DNA from: Dryococelus australis
Lineage: Eukaryota > Arthropoda > Insecta > Phasmatodea > Phasmatidae
Length of the DNA stretch: 64,000 nucleotides
Assembly (NCBI GenBank): GCA_029891345.1
Contig: CM057009.1
Location: 288,930,966-288,994,965 of the forward strand
Direction of reading: 5' to 3'
This document shows positions 34,090-44,996 of this stretch, piece after piece. How positions within the stretch are numbered: position 1 is the first letter of the stretch; each line of letters opens with the position of its first letter. The notes under the pieces are model-generated. The model saw nothing but the letters and a program-made list of their open reading frames with translations, was not told where the DNA came from and did not search any database. The position numbers were made by a program, and so were the translations under genes.

Positions 34090-36839
34090 GATGGTACCTT
34101 TGAGAGTGCAAAAGGACTTCCAGTGTCTGATAACGTGATAAGTAATGAAACCCGCCCAGAGCAAGAAAGCACACCAGTTTTTACTCGTAAGCCAAGGAAT
34201 TCAAGGGGACAAAATAAAGGATTGCTAGTGCATGGTCAAAAATACGAAGCCTTGAAGAGAGTAGATGGTGTTTACACCACAGTCGAAAAATGTGAAGGAG
34301 AATTGGGTCCGAAAATGTGTACTCGTAAAATCAGCAAACTGCCATCAACAAGAATCTTCACATGTGTCGAAATTACTGAACATACGGGGAAAGTCATGTT
34401 TAACCGTTTTTGGAAATTAAAAATATGGGACGAAAAAAAAGGCGTTTACTAACGCGTTAGTGGAATGTGGAAATATCCGCCAGGAGAAGGTCCCAAACAA
34501 AAACAGGAAGTGCTAGAAAAAATATTCATATAATTGCTACTTAAGAAATGAATAAGGGACTATAATCCGAGTTTGTAGATAGTCATTTCTCGCGTAATGG
34601 TCGGTATCGATAAATATGAATTTAGCCCCTGGATAAAGATACAACATAGAGGCGCGCGATTAGATGGAATCACATTAAATGAGGCTAGCTATAAAAATTA
34701 AACGTCAACCAATAAATTTTAATTTCTTTGTTGACTTTAAGAGAAATAAACCTGACACAAAAGGGATTAAATATGATTCTATCATACAGTGGCTAGAACT
34801 GATACTGAGAGTTCCCAGCTATTATCGCAAAGATTCAACATCCATAATTTATGTTGAGACTACTTTCAGGTCTTTGTCACACATGCATCAAATGTACGAA
34901 GACTGGTCTAATGGGACTGGTAACACGTATGTGAGAAAGAAGAAGTTTACCGAAATTGTAGACCATTAAAAGATTTCAATATTTCAGCCCAGCAAAACCA
35001 ATAGGACACATGTATTTCCAACTAGGAAGGTAATTTATCTGAGGAGAAATATAGACTTCATATCGCCAAGAAGTAGGACGCGAATGTAGTTAAACAAAAT
35101 GCAGTAACATCAGCATCAGTTTTTTCATTGATAAGGTTTTGGTATACTTTCCTTATGACAATTATCTCATTCTGGTTTTCTTTTCGATTTTCCTGTCATT
35201 CTACACACCCTTATATGCCAAAAGTGTTTTTATTGCCACTGGTTGGCCACAAATGTAAAGCGTCATTGTATCTATGTAACAAAATATTCCTGTTCAACAA
35301 ATAACATTTATGAATCAATCAATCAATCATATCAGTATCAGATGTTCTTGTTGTGATGTTGGACTTTCTGAGTGTTCTTACATGCCCTAAGCTACTAGTG
35401 TCAAAGCAGTTCTACAGTCAAAAGCTACTAGTTTCAAAGAAGTACCAGAGTCAAGAGCTACACGTTCGCAATTTGCTCAATCTATATTTCAAACAATAAA
35501 GACATCAATTTGTACACGTTACATGAAGGTGAGGGAAAAGTGACGTCAAGCGAATTCTCAACCTGCATACGGCATTTTAAAAGGACATCCTCAAGTACAA
35601 GAAAATAGTTCAGATATCTCATGGGTGTACTTATAAAAAAAAAATTGGGTTTGGCTGTGTTGGGGATACGGCCGTTACTTTTGCGTGCATAAGTCTACGT
35701 TCAGGCTCTCGGACGCCTTGATGTTTATTTTACGTTCTCGGCACCACTTCACTCGATTATATGGGGTTTTATGGGTATCACTGGATTGCTTTTTAGATGC
35801 TCTTTCTAACCGTGTAAGATTTCCCTATTCCGACTTGGTTTTAGGACGAGTAGAGGCCGAAATTGTGTTAAGTTTTCTTGATACTCTATATTAAACGCAT
35901 ACAATTTCACCATAACCACCCCACACAAATGTTTTTATACACGCAATAGATTGGTACTGACGAGATCTGTCGATTGAAACTTAAACGAGCGTCGCAGCTT
36001 CTCCTCGTTAAATTTTATACTACGCGGATGTTATTAGACGTGGTGAAACAAACACAAAATTGCGCCCCCCGCCCCCCCGCCCTAGCAAGCACAATGCTTC
36101 ACAGACCTCGTTCAATGTAACATATTCTTTGATCCTTTGGCAATCGAGCGGTGTTTTTGAACTTTGAATGTATACAATAGGTTCGGAGCTGTAGTGCCAA
36201 ACTCTATCCTCCGATTTTTTTATCATCGCATTTTCTGGATTGCCTCCCGCTATGTTTGCAAAATTAAAGGCGTATTCACGTCAAAAACACCATTTCCTCA
36301 CACGTACTTCAGCAGTCTTGTTCAAAAATCACAACATCGAAATCAAACAACTTATTCTCGAAAGAGGATACACAATGAGGGAATTGGAGTGCGTGCATTC
36401 AACACAAGAGCGCCTATTTACTCCTGCAATATACACACCAGGCCATTATGTGACAAAAATGGATAGCGCCAAGAAGAGCAGGAATTACAATAACCCCTAC
36501 ATAATTAATTATGCTGACCACACTTTCTTTGAGAGATACTAAGAATTAAAGTAAAATTTTACATCTCTCAGGCTGGGGAAAACAATAGGTGATCCGACCA
36601 TGACAGATATAAGAGGCGTACGATATCGCGAAGGAGAAGTCTGCTACAAGATCCGTAACTTCAGTTATTGGCAGACCCTACCTCAACGTAGAAAGAAGCC
36701 ACTGACTGATACAGAACCAAATCATCTGTACGAAGACCCGGTGAAAGTTGATGCCAGCAACTACAGAAGCCTGCAGCATTTTAAAGAGTTCATGCACAAA
36801 GACTACCAACTGTTTCATGACAGCTTAAAGTATGAGTAG
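34090..36839 (+). pseudogene. Decayed DDE-like transposase of the same insect family, copy 2
   Basis: Three blocks in family order. 34123-34516 is the N-terminal block (RGQNKGLLVHGQKYEALK, KMCTRKISK, MFNRFWKLKIWDEKK); it changes frame at a run of eight A near 34434 and continues as NALVECGNIRQEKVPNKNRK. 34679-35030 is the middle (RVPSYYRKDS, MHQMYEDWSNG, then past a stop ISIFQPSKTN). 36240-36839 is the C-terminal block (ERGYTMRELECVHSTQERLF, YADHTFFERY, GKTIGDPTMTDIRGVRYREG, SYWQTLPQRRKKPL, KDYQLFHDSL), with a stop after FERY. The catalytic middle expected between blocks two and three is not visible. It clearly diverges from copy 1 at 12.4-14.2 kb, so the two are separate old insertions. Family named from memory. 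Confidence 0.65.
35040..36239. other. Non-family sequence splitting pseudogene copy 2
   Basis: Replaces the part of the transposase gene that should encode the catalytic core. It holds a roughly 37-bp degenerate duplication at 35388-35460 (agctactagtgtcaaag, agctactagtttcaaag) and a GC tract at 36063-36083. No element ends were identified, and the small frame at 35685-35894 is unrecognised. Confidence 0.4.
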
Positions 36840-36884
36840 CGAAATGGTGTCAAAACATACTTTGCAGGAGGCAGTTGTATATTA

Positions 36885-37070
36885 ATATATTATATAGAGC
36901 ATATTAACGCCTCCCGGTGTTACGCTGAAGGCTTATCAGGGAACGGCTTATAAACTAACTTATTACTTAACATAAACTAACATCCATGCCTTAAATGGGA
37001 TTCGAACTCAAAGCCTGGCGCATCCCATACCGGCAACGCACCAACCAACTGCACCACGGGAGGCCGGCGC
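36885..37070 (-). mobile_element. tRNA-derived SINE of a second type
   Basis: The minus strand reads as a tRNA-like head: cctcccgtggtgcagttggt (A box within) near 37060, then tttgagttcgaatcccat (near-consensus B box) about 45 bases on. The body runs to about 36890 and closes with a gggaggcg element. It is different from the three SINEs at 8.6, 29.1 and 39.4 kb. The anticodon loop region is not that of an obvious functional tRNA, and no processing context is seen. Confidence 0.7.
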
Positions 37071-37879
37071 AGGTAGTTCGTATTACCGAGCGTAAAGTAT
37101 AATTTATTTTACATAAACTACTACCATTGCATGCTTAACCTGTTTTGTTTACTGTGTTTATTCACTGTTATCCTATCACATTAGTTTTCCCTCTGTCGGT
37201 ATTTTATTAATCTGCTATGTAAACAAAAGGCAAAACCAAAACCCGCTATGTGTAATCTTAAATAAATATATTCATATTACGTACGTGCGTGACCAGAGAT
37301 TTCGTTTTACATCAGACCACATTACTAACCACGTCTATCACACGTAAGAAGACTGGTATTAACTTTAAAACTTACTCGGTATAATCTAATGACGTTGTTT
37401 CACTCTCTTCCGGCGTATTTGCCTTTATACACACAGCTTGTTTCGTAGGCGCAGCGACGATATGTATAATTTTCATACATACCTACGTCATTTAATAATT
37501 TCTGTATATATAAATTAATTTTAATAGCTTTTATAGACGTAATTGTAATTTCGGGAGTGGCCGCCTAATTACCCTGCAGTCTTGAGTTAACTAGCTTGAG
37601 TCTGTCTGGCGGGGAGTCGGAACTCAGATGTGGTATGGAGTAGAGTTGGCCGGGCCGAAGACGGACAGCGAGTTATCGCCTAGCCGTCCTATCAGGTATT
37701 TGTTACTGGAACGTGGTATGAGCGAGTCGTGCCTCACCGATATTACATGTTTTTTGTTTTCGAGCAGTAATATATGGCTGCGGGTATAGTATGCTCGCGG
37801 TTTATCCACATTTTTTAATCAAACCTTAAAAAAATAACCCCTTACATTACATGCATAGTTGTTTACTTAGCATGCCATA
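37071..37879. other. Unassigned stretch
   Basis: No gene recognised. 37255 repeats the cgctatgtgta word of 32915. The minus-strand frame 37624-37809 is GC-richer than its surroundings but has no recognised product. Confidence 0.45.
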
Positions 37880-38021
37880 TTTTAGAAGCGTTTTATACTT
37901 AAGTTAACACAAAGATACCTTTTTATTATCACATTGAACTTGTACTAATATTTTATTTATAACTTATAATATTTGATTTATAATTAATGTTACTAAAAAT
38001 AGGGAGAAAACGCACGTGTCG
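37880..38021. repeat. R1 tail fragment left of the LINE
   Basis: Matches 8320-8445 (aggga gaaaacgcacgtgtcgg versus agggagaaaatagttgtgtcgg). The match continues at 38576-38690 after the LINE insertion, corresponding to 8450-8580. Confidence 0.6.
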
Positions 38022-38575
38022 GAAATCATCATAGTCATCATCATCATCAGCCAGTTCAATCATGAAATGATGTGACCTCTTAGAGTTAGGAATTCAGGTT
38101 GAAGTTCAATAGTCTTCTCCAGGAAGAACGGTCTTGGGCGATTCTTTGCCAGTCAACTCCAGCAAGCCTGCGTATGTCTTTGTCCCAAAGGTCTGGTGTT
38201 CTTCTTCTTGGTATGCGATGATTACGTGGACTCCATTCCAACACAGTTTTTGTCCATCTTCCGTCAGAGCAACATGGCCGGCCCTTTGCCACTTCAAGGT
38301 GGCTGTCTTCTCAAAGATGTCTTTGACTTTAGTAACTGATCTGACGTCTGTTGCCTTTTTCTTGTCTTTTTAATAAAACCCAGCATTGACCTTTACATAG
38401 CTCTTTGGGTGGTTCTAAGTTTTCCTTTTGTAAATTCATTGAATGTCCAGGTCTCACAGCCGTAAGTCAGCACTGGAAGAATGCACTGGTTGTATTTACA
38501 AGCCATATTTACAAGCTGGCCTAGAAACTTGTACTCACTGATGTTTCCTAAAGAAATACCTAGTGAGTAATAGTT
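38022..38575 (-). mobile_element. 5'-truncated LINE (RTE-like) 3' fragment
   Basis: Minus-strand frames carry the end of a LINE reverse-transcriptase ORF. 38393-38570 reads ISEYKFLGQLVNMACKYNQC and LPVLTYGCETWT; 38086-38297 reads KWQRAGHVA, GRWTKTVLEWSPRNHRIPRR and IRRLAGVDWQRIAQDRSSWR in two frames. This order is typical of the C-terminus of RTE/related LINE ORF2. Frameshifts are present and the reverse-transcriptase core is missing. At the 3' end (38022-38055 on the plus strand) is a run of atcatcat words, that is an ATG-type 3' tail. R1 sequence is contiguous on both sides, giving the empty site at 8440-8455. Confidence 0.75.
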
Positions 38576-38690
38576 CCAGTGCAAAATATTACTGAACGGA
38601 GTGCGCACGAATGCTGTACGTTGTCTTTTGTTTGCACAAGGCGGAGGAATATCCTGAAAGTAGAACTTCAGCAGGGCTTCAAAAAGTCGG
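38576..38690. repeat. R1 tail fragment right of the LINE
   Basis: cggagtgcgcacgaatgc and aggcggaggaatatc are shared with 8475-8530. It continues the copy started at 37880. Confidence 0.65.
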
Positions 38691-39070
38691 CATTTCGGCG
38701 GATGGACTATACCGGAGAGTCGACTGAAATAATTATGACAATGCGGTGCCCAGCAGCGGTGGTCGTCCGCGGTGTAGTTTTCCTGCACAGATTGAACGCG
38801 GGTTTGTGTGCCGCGGTCAGATATGTGATTAGCCACGTCGTGAAGCAGTTGTATTTACTGGGAGTGTTGGAGTCAGACACCCGATGTTTCTGTCTGATAC
38901 TCTTATGGCACCGACGTTAAGTTTGACTGACGTGTGTGCCCAGAAAAGTTTGCGTTGGGAATTGTTTTTTTGGGAGTTCATCGGGGATCGCGGCTAACGG
39001 TACAACGTGCGTGTTTGCTTTATCCTATTCACGGTTTCTTCACTTTTTTAAATCAAACATCTTATAAATA
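38691..39070. other. Unassigned, GC-richer stretch
   Basis: Frames on both strands (38579-38920 plus, 38393-38836 minus) run through it without a recognised product. It probably is further R1-associated sequence. Confidence 0.4.
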
Positions 39071-39306
39071 GAGACCTAAAAAATTCGCGAGTTCGATGCC
39101 CTGAAAGCTAGTCTCTGCAATCTTAAGTACAAATATGCCGATATCAACTGCACATTGGTTGTCTGCTGTCACAGTGGAAGGCGACAATTGTGCACCGTTC
39201 TCCAGGATATATCAAACACCGTGTGGATCAATGGCAAAAGTTATAAAACGCACGTGTTTTGAATTCTAGCTCATCCCAAAATGAATCCGTGAATTTTTCA
39301 GGTCTC
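39071..39306. mobile_element. TA-flanked MITE, copy 2, 236 bp
   Basis: The left end gagacctaaaaaattcgcga and the right end, the complement of gagacctgaaaaattcacgg, form inverted repeats of about 25 bp. TA lies directly outside both (39069-39070 and 39307-39308). It has no coding capacity, consistent with a non-autonomous Tc1/mariner-type MITE. The relative is at 31306-31572. Confidence 0.75.
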
Positions 39307-39329
39307 TACTGATAAAACACCCAATATAT

Positions 39330-40170
39330 GAATCACTGGTACACAGAGAAAAAAAAAGCAGGGCGATGTTATACGAAATAACTTAGCACAAGTGAGTGAG
39401 AGAAAATGTATTGGGTGGTCATAATAGCGAGGTCTTGATAGCCGAAAAGGGTGAAGTGAGGTGAGTATCGAGCAATACCGGAATGTAAGGACTCGGAAAC
39501 GGGAGATCACCGAGAAAGCCCGCTGACCAGCGGCATCCCACATGCGAAAATCCGGAAACGATACCGCCAGCAATTGAACCCGGTTCGCCTCGTTGGAAGG
39601 CGAGTAGTCTGACCACTGAACCACCGCGGCGCCGGAAGTCATTGAGGAATCCAATGTTTGCTACGGCGCCGTCCCACCTGGTCTTAAACGCTGCTCTGTA
39701 TTTATATGTGAAGTGCTATGGCGTACATTATTTAAGGATCGATTAGAGTGTTGTTTTCCTCCTCGACGGTATCTCCATCTTGTCGAAGCCCTAAGGGGCG
39801 TGTGAGGAAGCTGGTGTGTCGCTGTGATCCTGAGAGCTGAGGTCCTTGCAACCTGCGATATCCTAGCAGAATGCTGTCAGGGGAGCGGCCAGACTAAGAG
39901 AGATACCAAATCCAGCAATTCCAGTCTAGTATTCCTGGGTTATAATCCGAGAAATATGTTCGTAATTTTTCAATTATTTTGTCTCTGTTGACCCATTAAG
40001 ACTCATTGTACGCAATTGTGTACATAGCGCACAACAAAGGAATTTTTTTTTCGTCACTACTAAATGCCCATTATTCAATGATCTTCTATGCGGGTAACAG
40101 TTTTCTAAAAATGTGTGTTCTATGTTATGAATGGTTCTAAATTTTCAAGGGGAACACAAAGGTTACAACT
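39330..40170. repeat. Duplicated SINE-bearing block, copy 2
   Basis: Collinear with 29050-29900. Identity is highest in 39640-39965 and declines after it (gacccattaagactca at 39990 pairs with 29730). Confidence 0.75.
39370..39640 (-). mobile_element. tRNA-derived SINE, copy 3
   Basis: Minus-strand ggtggttcagtggtcagact (A box) near 39625 and gaaccgggttcaattgc (B box) near 39575, at tRNA-like spacing. It shares the body of copies 1 and 2 (ccagcggcatcccacatgcg on the plus strand). Confidence 0.8.
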
Positions 40171-40951
40171 CATTGGAGTAGTAGGGAAATGTATGTTTGG
40201 TGACAAGCAGATCGGGGATCGGAGCCGGAGCCGATGGAGCCGTTATCTTGTTACGTCACCCGACCGCCATCTCGGATGTCACTGACCATTCATGCCAGAC
40301 TCGTGTGACCTTTGAAGTTTTCCTTGACCCAGTGGCCCTTTGACCACAAAAACACAAAAAAAAACTTAAAAAGTCCCAAAAAACTCCTCAAAATTTTCAA
40401 AAAATTCCAAAATTTCTAAAAAAAAAAAAAAATAAGAAAAGAATACGAAAAATGTTATTATGAAAATAATTAAAAATTGTTTAAAAATTAGTTTTAAAAT
40501 TATTAAAAGGATCTACAAAAATAACCCACTTTATTCCATAAATACTGAGAGGGATCGGCGACTCCGGTGACTGAGATCAGTGACTCCGAACCAGGTGACC
40601 GCGATGAGGAACTATGACCTTTGTCCTTGACCTTTGATTTTTGACCTTGAAAATGAAAAAAAATTCAAAATAAATATATAAAATTATCAAAAAATTCACA
40701 AAAATTTAAAAAATCGGTTAAAAATGTATAAAGAATTTATTATTAAAAAACTATAAACTTAAAAAACGTAAAAAATTAAAGAATCGTTAAAAAATTAATT
40801 TTTATACAATAGTATTTTAAGAATTTCTTAATTTAAAAGGCTTCAGCCTCACCGGCCATTTTTAGCTTTTCCCCCACGGAATTTCCCTTTTCCTCTAAAA
40901 TATTTCTCTTAAAATTTATTAGAAGTTTAATGTAAAAACTTACTGAGGTAT
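40171..40951. other. Low-complexity AT stretch with TGACC-word clusters
   Basis: Two clusters of gacctttg/tgacc words (40308-40348 and 40616-40650) flank about 270 bp of A-rich sequence (40350-40530), followed by more A-rich sequence to 40850. A gatcggagccggagccgatg piece lies near 40213. No gene is seen. Confidence 0.5.
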
Positions 40952-40979
40952 CCCCCCCCCCCCCCCCCCCCCCCCCCCC
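40952..40979. repeat. Poly-C run, 28 bases
   Basis: Uninterrupted run of C on the plus strand. Length may be inaccurate in an assembly. Confidence 0.9.
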
Positions 40980-41459
40980 ACTTTCTCATGTTTGGGGGAA
41001 GCGGACCCGTTTTGACCTTTTGGTGTTGACAATCTGTCCATAAGTGAATTCATGCTCGAATCGCTTAAGTAAAGATCGTCTTCCAATAGATTAACTCGTG
41101 TCCGCTTAAGTGAAGGGACACTGTCTCGACAGCTGCTGTAGACTGTCTTTGCGATTCTGTATCTGAATCGCTTACGTAAAGATCTTCAAGCAAGCTGTCA
41201 ATACTGGATCGCTTACGCTCACTTATTTTACCTAACTAAAAGTTTCTTTAGTTCCCCCTCTACAATAGCTATAACACCACAATAAATTACACTGAAGTGT
41301 CACGTCATTCTGAAAAACATGGAACAATAACAACACTTTCTTCCATCATCACGTCAGAGTTGTAATTAATATTAACATTATTTATTATAACGAATAAATC
41401 TTTTTGATGGAACTTTAATTTATTTAGGAAAATCATGTGGGATATAGCAATGTGTTTTT
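40980..41459. other. Stretch with repeated cgctta(a/c)gtaaagatc words
   Basis: Related words recur at 41060, 41105, 41170 and 41210 within about 150 bp, suggesting a degraded short tandem repeat. The remainder is AT-rich with no gene. Confidence 0.45.
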
Positions 41460-41880
41460 ACAAAAGATACGGGGACGAGTCATTCTAAAACCTCGTGTAC
41501 AAAGCCAGGCAGCATATAGACGAGAAATGAGTATGTGGGGAGCGAGTGAAACTTAGCTCTCAAGAGCCGATAAGGGTGAAAAGCACGTAGTTGGAGTAGC
41601 ATAGAAGACGGTGCGCAGGCCGGAGTTTTGGGCCACTCGCGGAGCTGCAGGCGAGAGAATGCTTCAGTAAACTGTCGCAGTCTGCTTTGTATGTCACCAT
41701 CCAGACACACTCCCGCCCGACAACTTCCCCTTCTCACCCACTACTGCGTGGAGCCTATGGAGATGCATGCGTTTAGTGAGAGAACTTTCTCTCCGGCCAT
41801 GCCAATCCAGTGCGAATTACCTGTCTGCAGCTCGCCTCCACTATAAAATTCACCACAGTCCGCCACCTGTCTCGCCTCAT
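41460..41880 (+). promoter_or_regulatory. GC-rich island with TATA-like box
   Basis: GC-richer than the surroundings, ending in ctataaaattcacc (TATAAAA at 41842-41848) about 30 bp before a C-rich stretch. It is followed by AT-rich non-coding DNA. It could be part of an LTR or a promoter of an unrecognised element; no coding region follows. Two opposed short frames (41480-41846) look spurious. Confidence 0.3.
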
Positions 41881-42230
41881 TTTTCTTTCACGAGTTCTAA
41901 AGCAAACGTAACATAAAATTTTAAGCCCAGTATTAAAATTTTACAATTTAATAATACTTTTTTTGAAAAATAATATGAGTTACTAGACACCATAAAAAAA
42001 TATTAATGTTTCACCATCAAAAAATACGTTCTAGGGTACACCATAAAATAATTTACACTACAAAAATTCTTTACATTGTCAAATAACGATTTTCGTTTTA
42101 AAATATCAAAGGAGCAACACACTAGATGATAATAGTAATACCAACTAAAGAAACACACTTAAAATTCAATATTAAAAAAATAAAATAAAATAAATACTTA
42201 CAATCTAAAGAAATTAAATATCCCATCCAC

Positions 42231-42740
42231 ACCATCACATACACATCAAAAACATTTCATTCGTTAGAAACACTCAAGTCTCAATTATCCAATTTTCAAT
42301 CGTCCTTAACAAGTCAACTCAAACTGAACAAGCTTAGGAGCTGAGATTACGCATCTCCCCCTCGCACTTGGCATTAGCGGCGTAGTTCTTCCTTATTTTA
42401 CCCATTCCAAAGTTCTACCTCACACACACAACATCCCTCCATTAAACATTTCTTAAGGAAATAATTACAATCTTAAAAAATATATATACCCAACCCACCC
42501 CATCACATATGCATCGAAAACATTTCATTTTTTTTAAATACTCAAGGCTCATTGATCCATCTTTCAGTCATCCTTCACCATTCAACTCATACTGAACAAG
42601 CTTGGGAGCTGAGATTAAACATCTCCCCCTCATGCTTGGCATGAGCGGCGTAGTTCTCCCTTGTTTCATTCGTTCCAAATTTCATACCTCATACACACAA
42701 CATCCCTTCCTTAAACATTTCCTAAAACCATCTAACACTG
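42231..42740. repeat. Tandem duplication, about 250 bp unit
   Basis: 42240-42460 and 42495-42725 share aacatttcattcgtta-type starts, ctgaacaagcttaggagctg and ggcgtagttcttcc in the same order. Divergence is around one base in six by eye. Confidence 0.75.
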
Positions 42741-43026
42741 ACTAAAATTTATTGAAAACACAATTTTACCCTGCATTCTCGCACACACAGTCATACTCCC
42801 ATTTTACTCAAGGTAGGTACTTTGTATTTGTATTTTAAATGGTATTGAAATATATTTATGAGTATTTTACAGTGTGGAGAAGGCCTCGGTCTGAGATATT
42901 GTCTCGCCTTATTTCCATAGTGCGATACTATGGCGATTACCAAGCATCTCCTTCTTAACTCTGTTAAATGGCCTCTTAAGTACAAGTAAACAAACCATCT
43001 AAAATTTATTGAAAATATAACTTGCC

Positions 43027-43029
<3 letters not shown>

Positions 43030-43061
<32 letters not shown>

Positions 43062-43075
43062 CTCTCTCTCTCTCA
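43030..43075. repeat. CA then CT microsatellite
   Basis: About 30 bp of CA followed by about 16 bp of CT. A second TA/CA microsatellite is at 43165-43190. Confidence 0.9.
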
Positions 43076-43219
43076 GTCATACACACACAATCATTAAAAC
43101 ACATTAATTAACATTAACTAAGACTAAACATAAACAATCGACATTTTAACAAAATCTAATCTAATATATATATATATACACACACACACACTTCGAATAA
43201 ATTTTAAGTAATTTTAATC

Positions 43220-43560
43220 CAAATTCTAACGATTTTAGAAGACCCATCATTCAATTTGTTAAAAAGTTTTCGATTCTCAAGACCTGTTTTACAATTTCAA
43301 AGACCCATCATTAAATTTTTTAAAGAGTTTAACGAATTTCATTCAATTTGTTCAAAAGTTTTATCGATTCTAAAGACTTGTTTTACGATTTCAAAGACCC
43401 ATCACATCAACTTGTTAAAAACATTTTACAATTCTGAAGGCTTATTTTACGATTTCAAAGACACGTCACTCAATTTGTTAAAAAGTTTTACGAATTTCAT
43501 TCATTTTGTTAAAAGTTGTAACAATTTGATAAAAATGCAATTATATAAACGTTACACGAT
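43220..43560. repeat. Degenerate tandem repeat, roughly 60-90 bp unit
   Basis: The words tttcaaagacccatca, caatttgttaaaaagtttt and acgaatttcattca recur three to four times in order. Frames through it are lysine/phenylalanine-rich by-products. Confidence 0.65.
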
Positions 43561-43719
43561 TTAAAGGGAAAACGTTAAAAATTTGATAAGAAAGTTAGTC
43601 TACTAAAATATAAAATGCTGTGAAAATTTAAAAAAAATATATACTTTCAATCAATTTTACAAAAAGTATTGATAAAATGCCACAAGATAATTAAAAATCC
43701 CGAAATTAACCACTTACTT

Positions 43720-44110
43720 TAAGTCTGGTAGCGAAGCTGGTAGGCTTCGAACGAAACCTAAACTCAAGATCAAACTGGATGAGGGTTACCCCGGCCAGAC
43801 AGGCGAAAGTCCATGTTGTCTATTCCAGCAGACGTGCAATTGGCCGAAATCCCAAGAAAGCGGGCGAATTCCCAAGCGGGCGGTAGAACTGGAAGCGAGG
43901 TTGAAGTTCATTCACGGCACAATCACGTCGCGTCAAGTCCCCCTTGCGGCTAGTGGAACAAATTGCTTGTGTCCTTAAAAAGTGCGGAACGGTTCACAGA
44001 CTGTCCGAGCACGAAAGGGTGGGAGATGTTACCTGCATGAAGATCAATCAGCAAATGGCGAGCTGGGGGTTGGGTGGTCCTATTTATAACCCACATCCCT
44101 CCCTATTCGG
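43720..44110 (+). promoter_or_regulatory. GC-rich island with TATA-like end
   Basis: GC-rich for about 370 bp, then tatttataa at 44081-44089. Similar in plan to 41460-41880 and to 59800-60560. No gene is recognised downstream. It might be an LTR or a 5' untranslated part of an unrecognised element. The 61-codon frame at 43944-44129 has no support. Confidence 0.25.
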
Positions 44111-44479
44111 CAAATTTTATACTTCGTAATTCGCTAAAAAAAGTATTAAACGTACATATTACGTAATAGGCACGGTTTTAAACATTCTTAAAATAGAAAT
44201 TTAACGCATTTAAAAGGATTCTACGCTGTATGTTTTAATTTTGCATGTATATGTTAGAACTAAACGTGTATTTGTCTGGTTTTAAGCCAATAGATTTGAA
44301 TTATGTTCTTATTTAATGATATTGTACCCGAACAATTGTTATTCCAAAATGAACTTTTCACATTACGGGGTGAAATCTATTTAATACTACGTTTTTACAC
44401 CCTAACACGAACAAACAATTATCAAGCTATTTGTATAGATTCTTTTTTAGTTACGTGTTTCGTTCGTTATTCCTTTTAC

Positions 44480-44765
44480 AAAGTTACAAACATACCTAAC
44501 ACGGGACTCGAACCCAGAATCTTTGTATTACAATCATACCTACCCGTCACTGAAAGTCAGACACTAGATTTCATTCGTACATGATCTAACAGGTACTCAA
44601 ACCCATCTTATATCAACCATGACTTACCTGGGAATCGAACCCGGAAACTATGCACACACACACACACACACGCAACATATATATATATATATAAACCATG
44701 CCTTATCCGGGATTTGAACCCAGAGCCTCCTTGCATAAACTGATTACTCTACGGAGGTAGGCGAC
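44480..44765 (-). mobile_element. Three tRNA-like B-box segments in a row
   Basis: On the minus strand, three near-consensus B boxes lie at about 44500-44530 (gggttcgagtcccgtg), 44620-44650 (gggttcgattccc) and 44705-44735 (gggttcaaatcccgg). The third is preceded by an A-box-like cgtagagtaatcagtt. CA and TA microsatellites separate the last two. They look like nested or tandem tRNA-derived SINE heads, not functional tRNAs. Confidence 0.55.
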
Positions 44766-44925
44766 ATCTAAGAACTTATTTCATGTATTAAGTTTTTCCA
44801 GCAGACATCTTTGTCAGATTCAAATATATCTTTAGTTGAATAGTGATTTTTGATGAACTAATGGTTTGTTTCTTATATGATTTTTTTTACAACACTATTT
44901 CATGTTATTTCAACATACTTTTCTC

Positions 44926-44930
<5 letters not shown>

Positions 44931-44994
<64 letters not shown>

Positions 44995-44996
44995 AA
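44931..44996. repeat. CT microsatellite
   Basis: Nearly pure CT, with one CACT interruption. Confidence 0.95.

Noticed and set aside
36960-37070. Functional tRNA gene
   Set aside because: Good B box but continuous with a SINE body, no clear acceptor stem or anticodon arm by eye.
39298-39654. 118-codon minus-strand ORF
   Set aside because: SINE copy 3 and MITE end; not a host gene.
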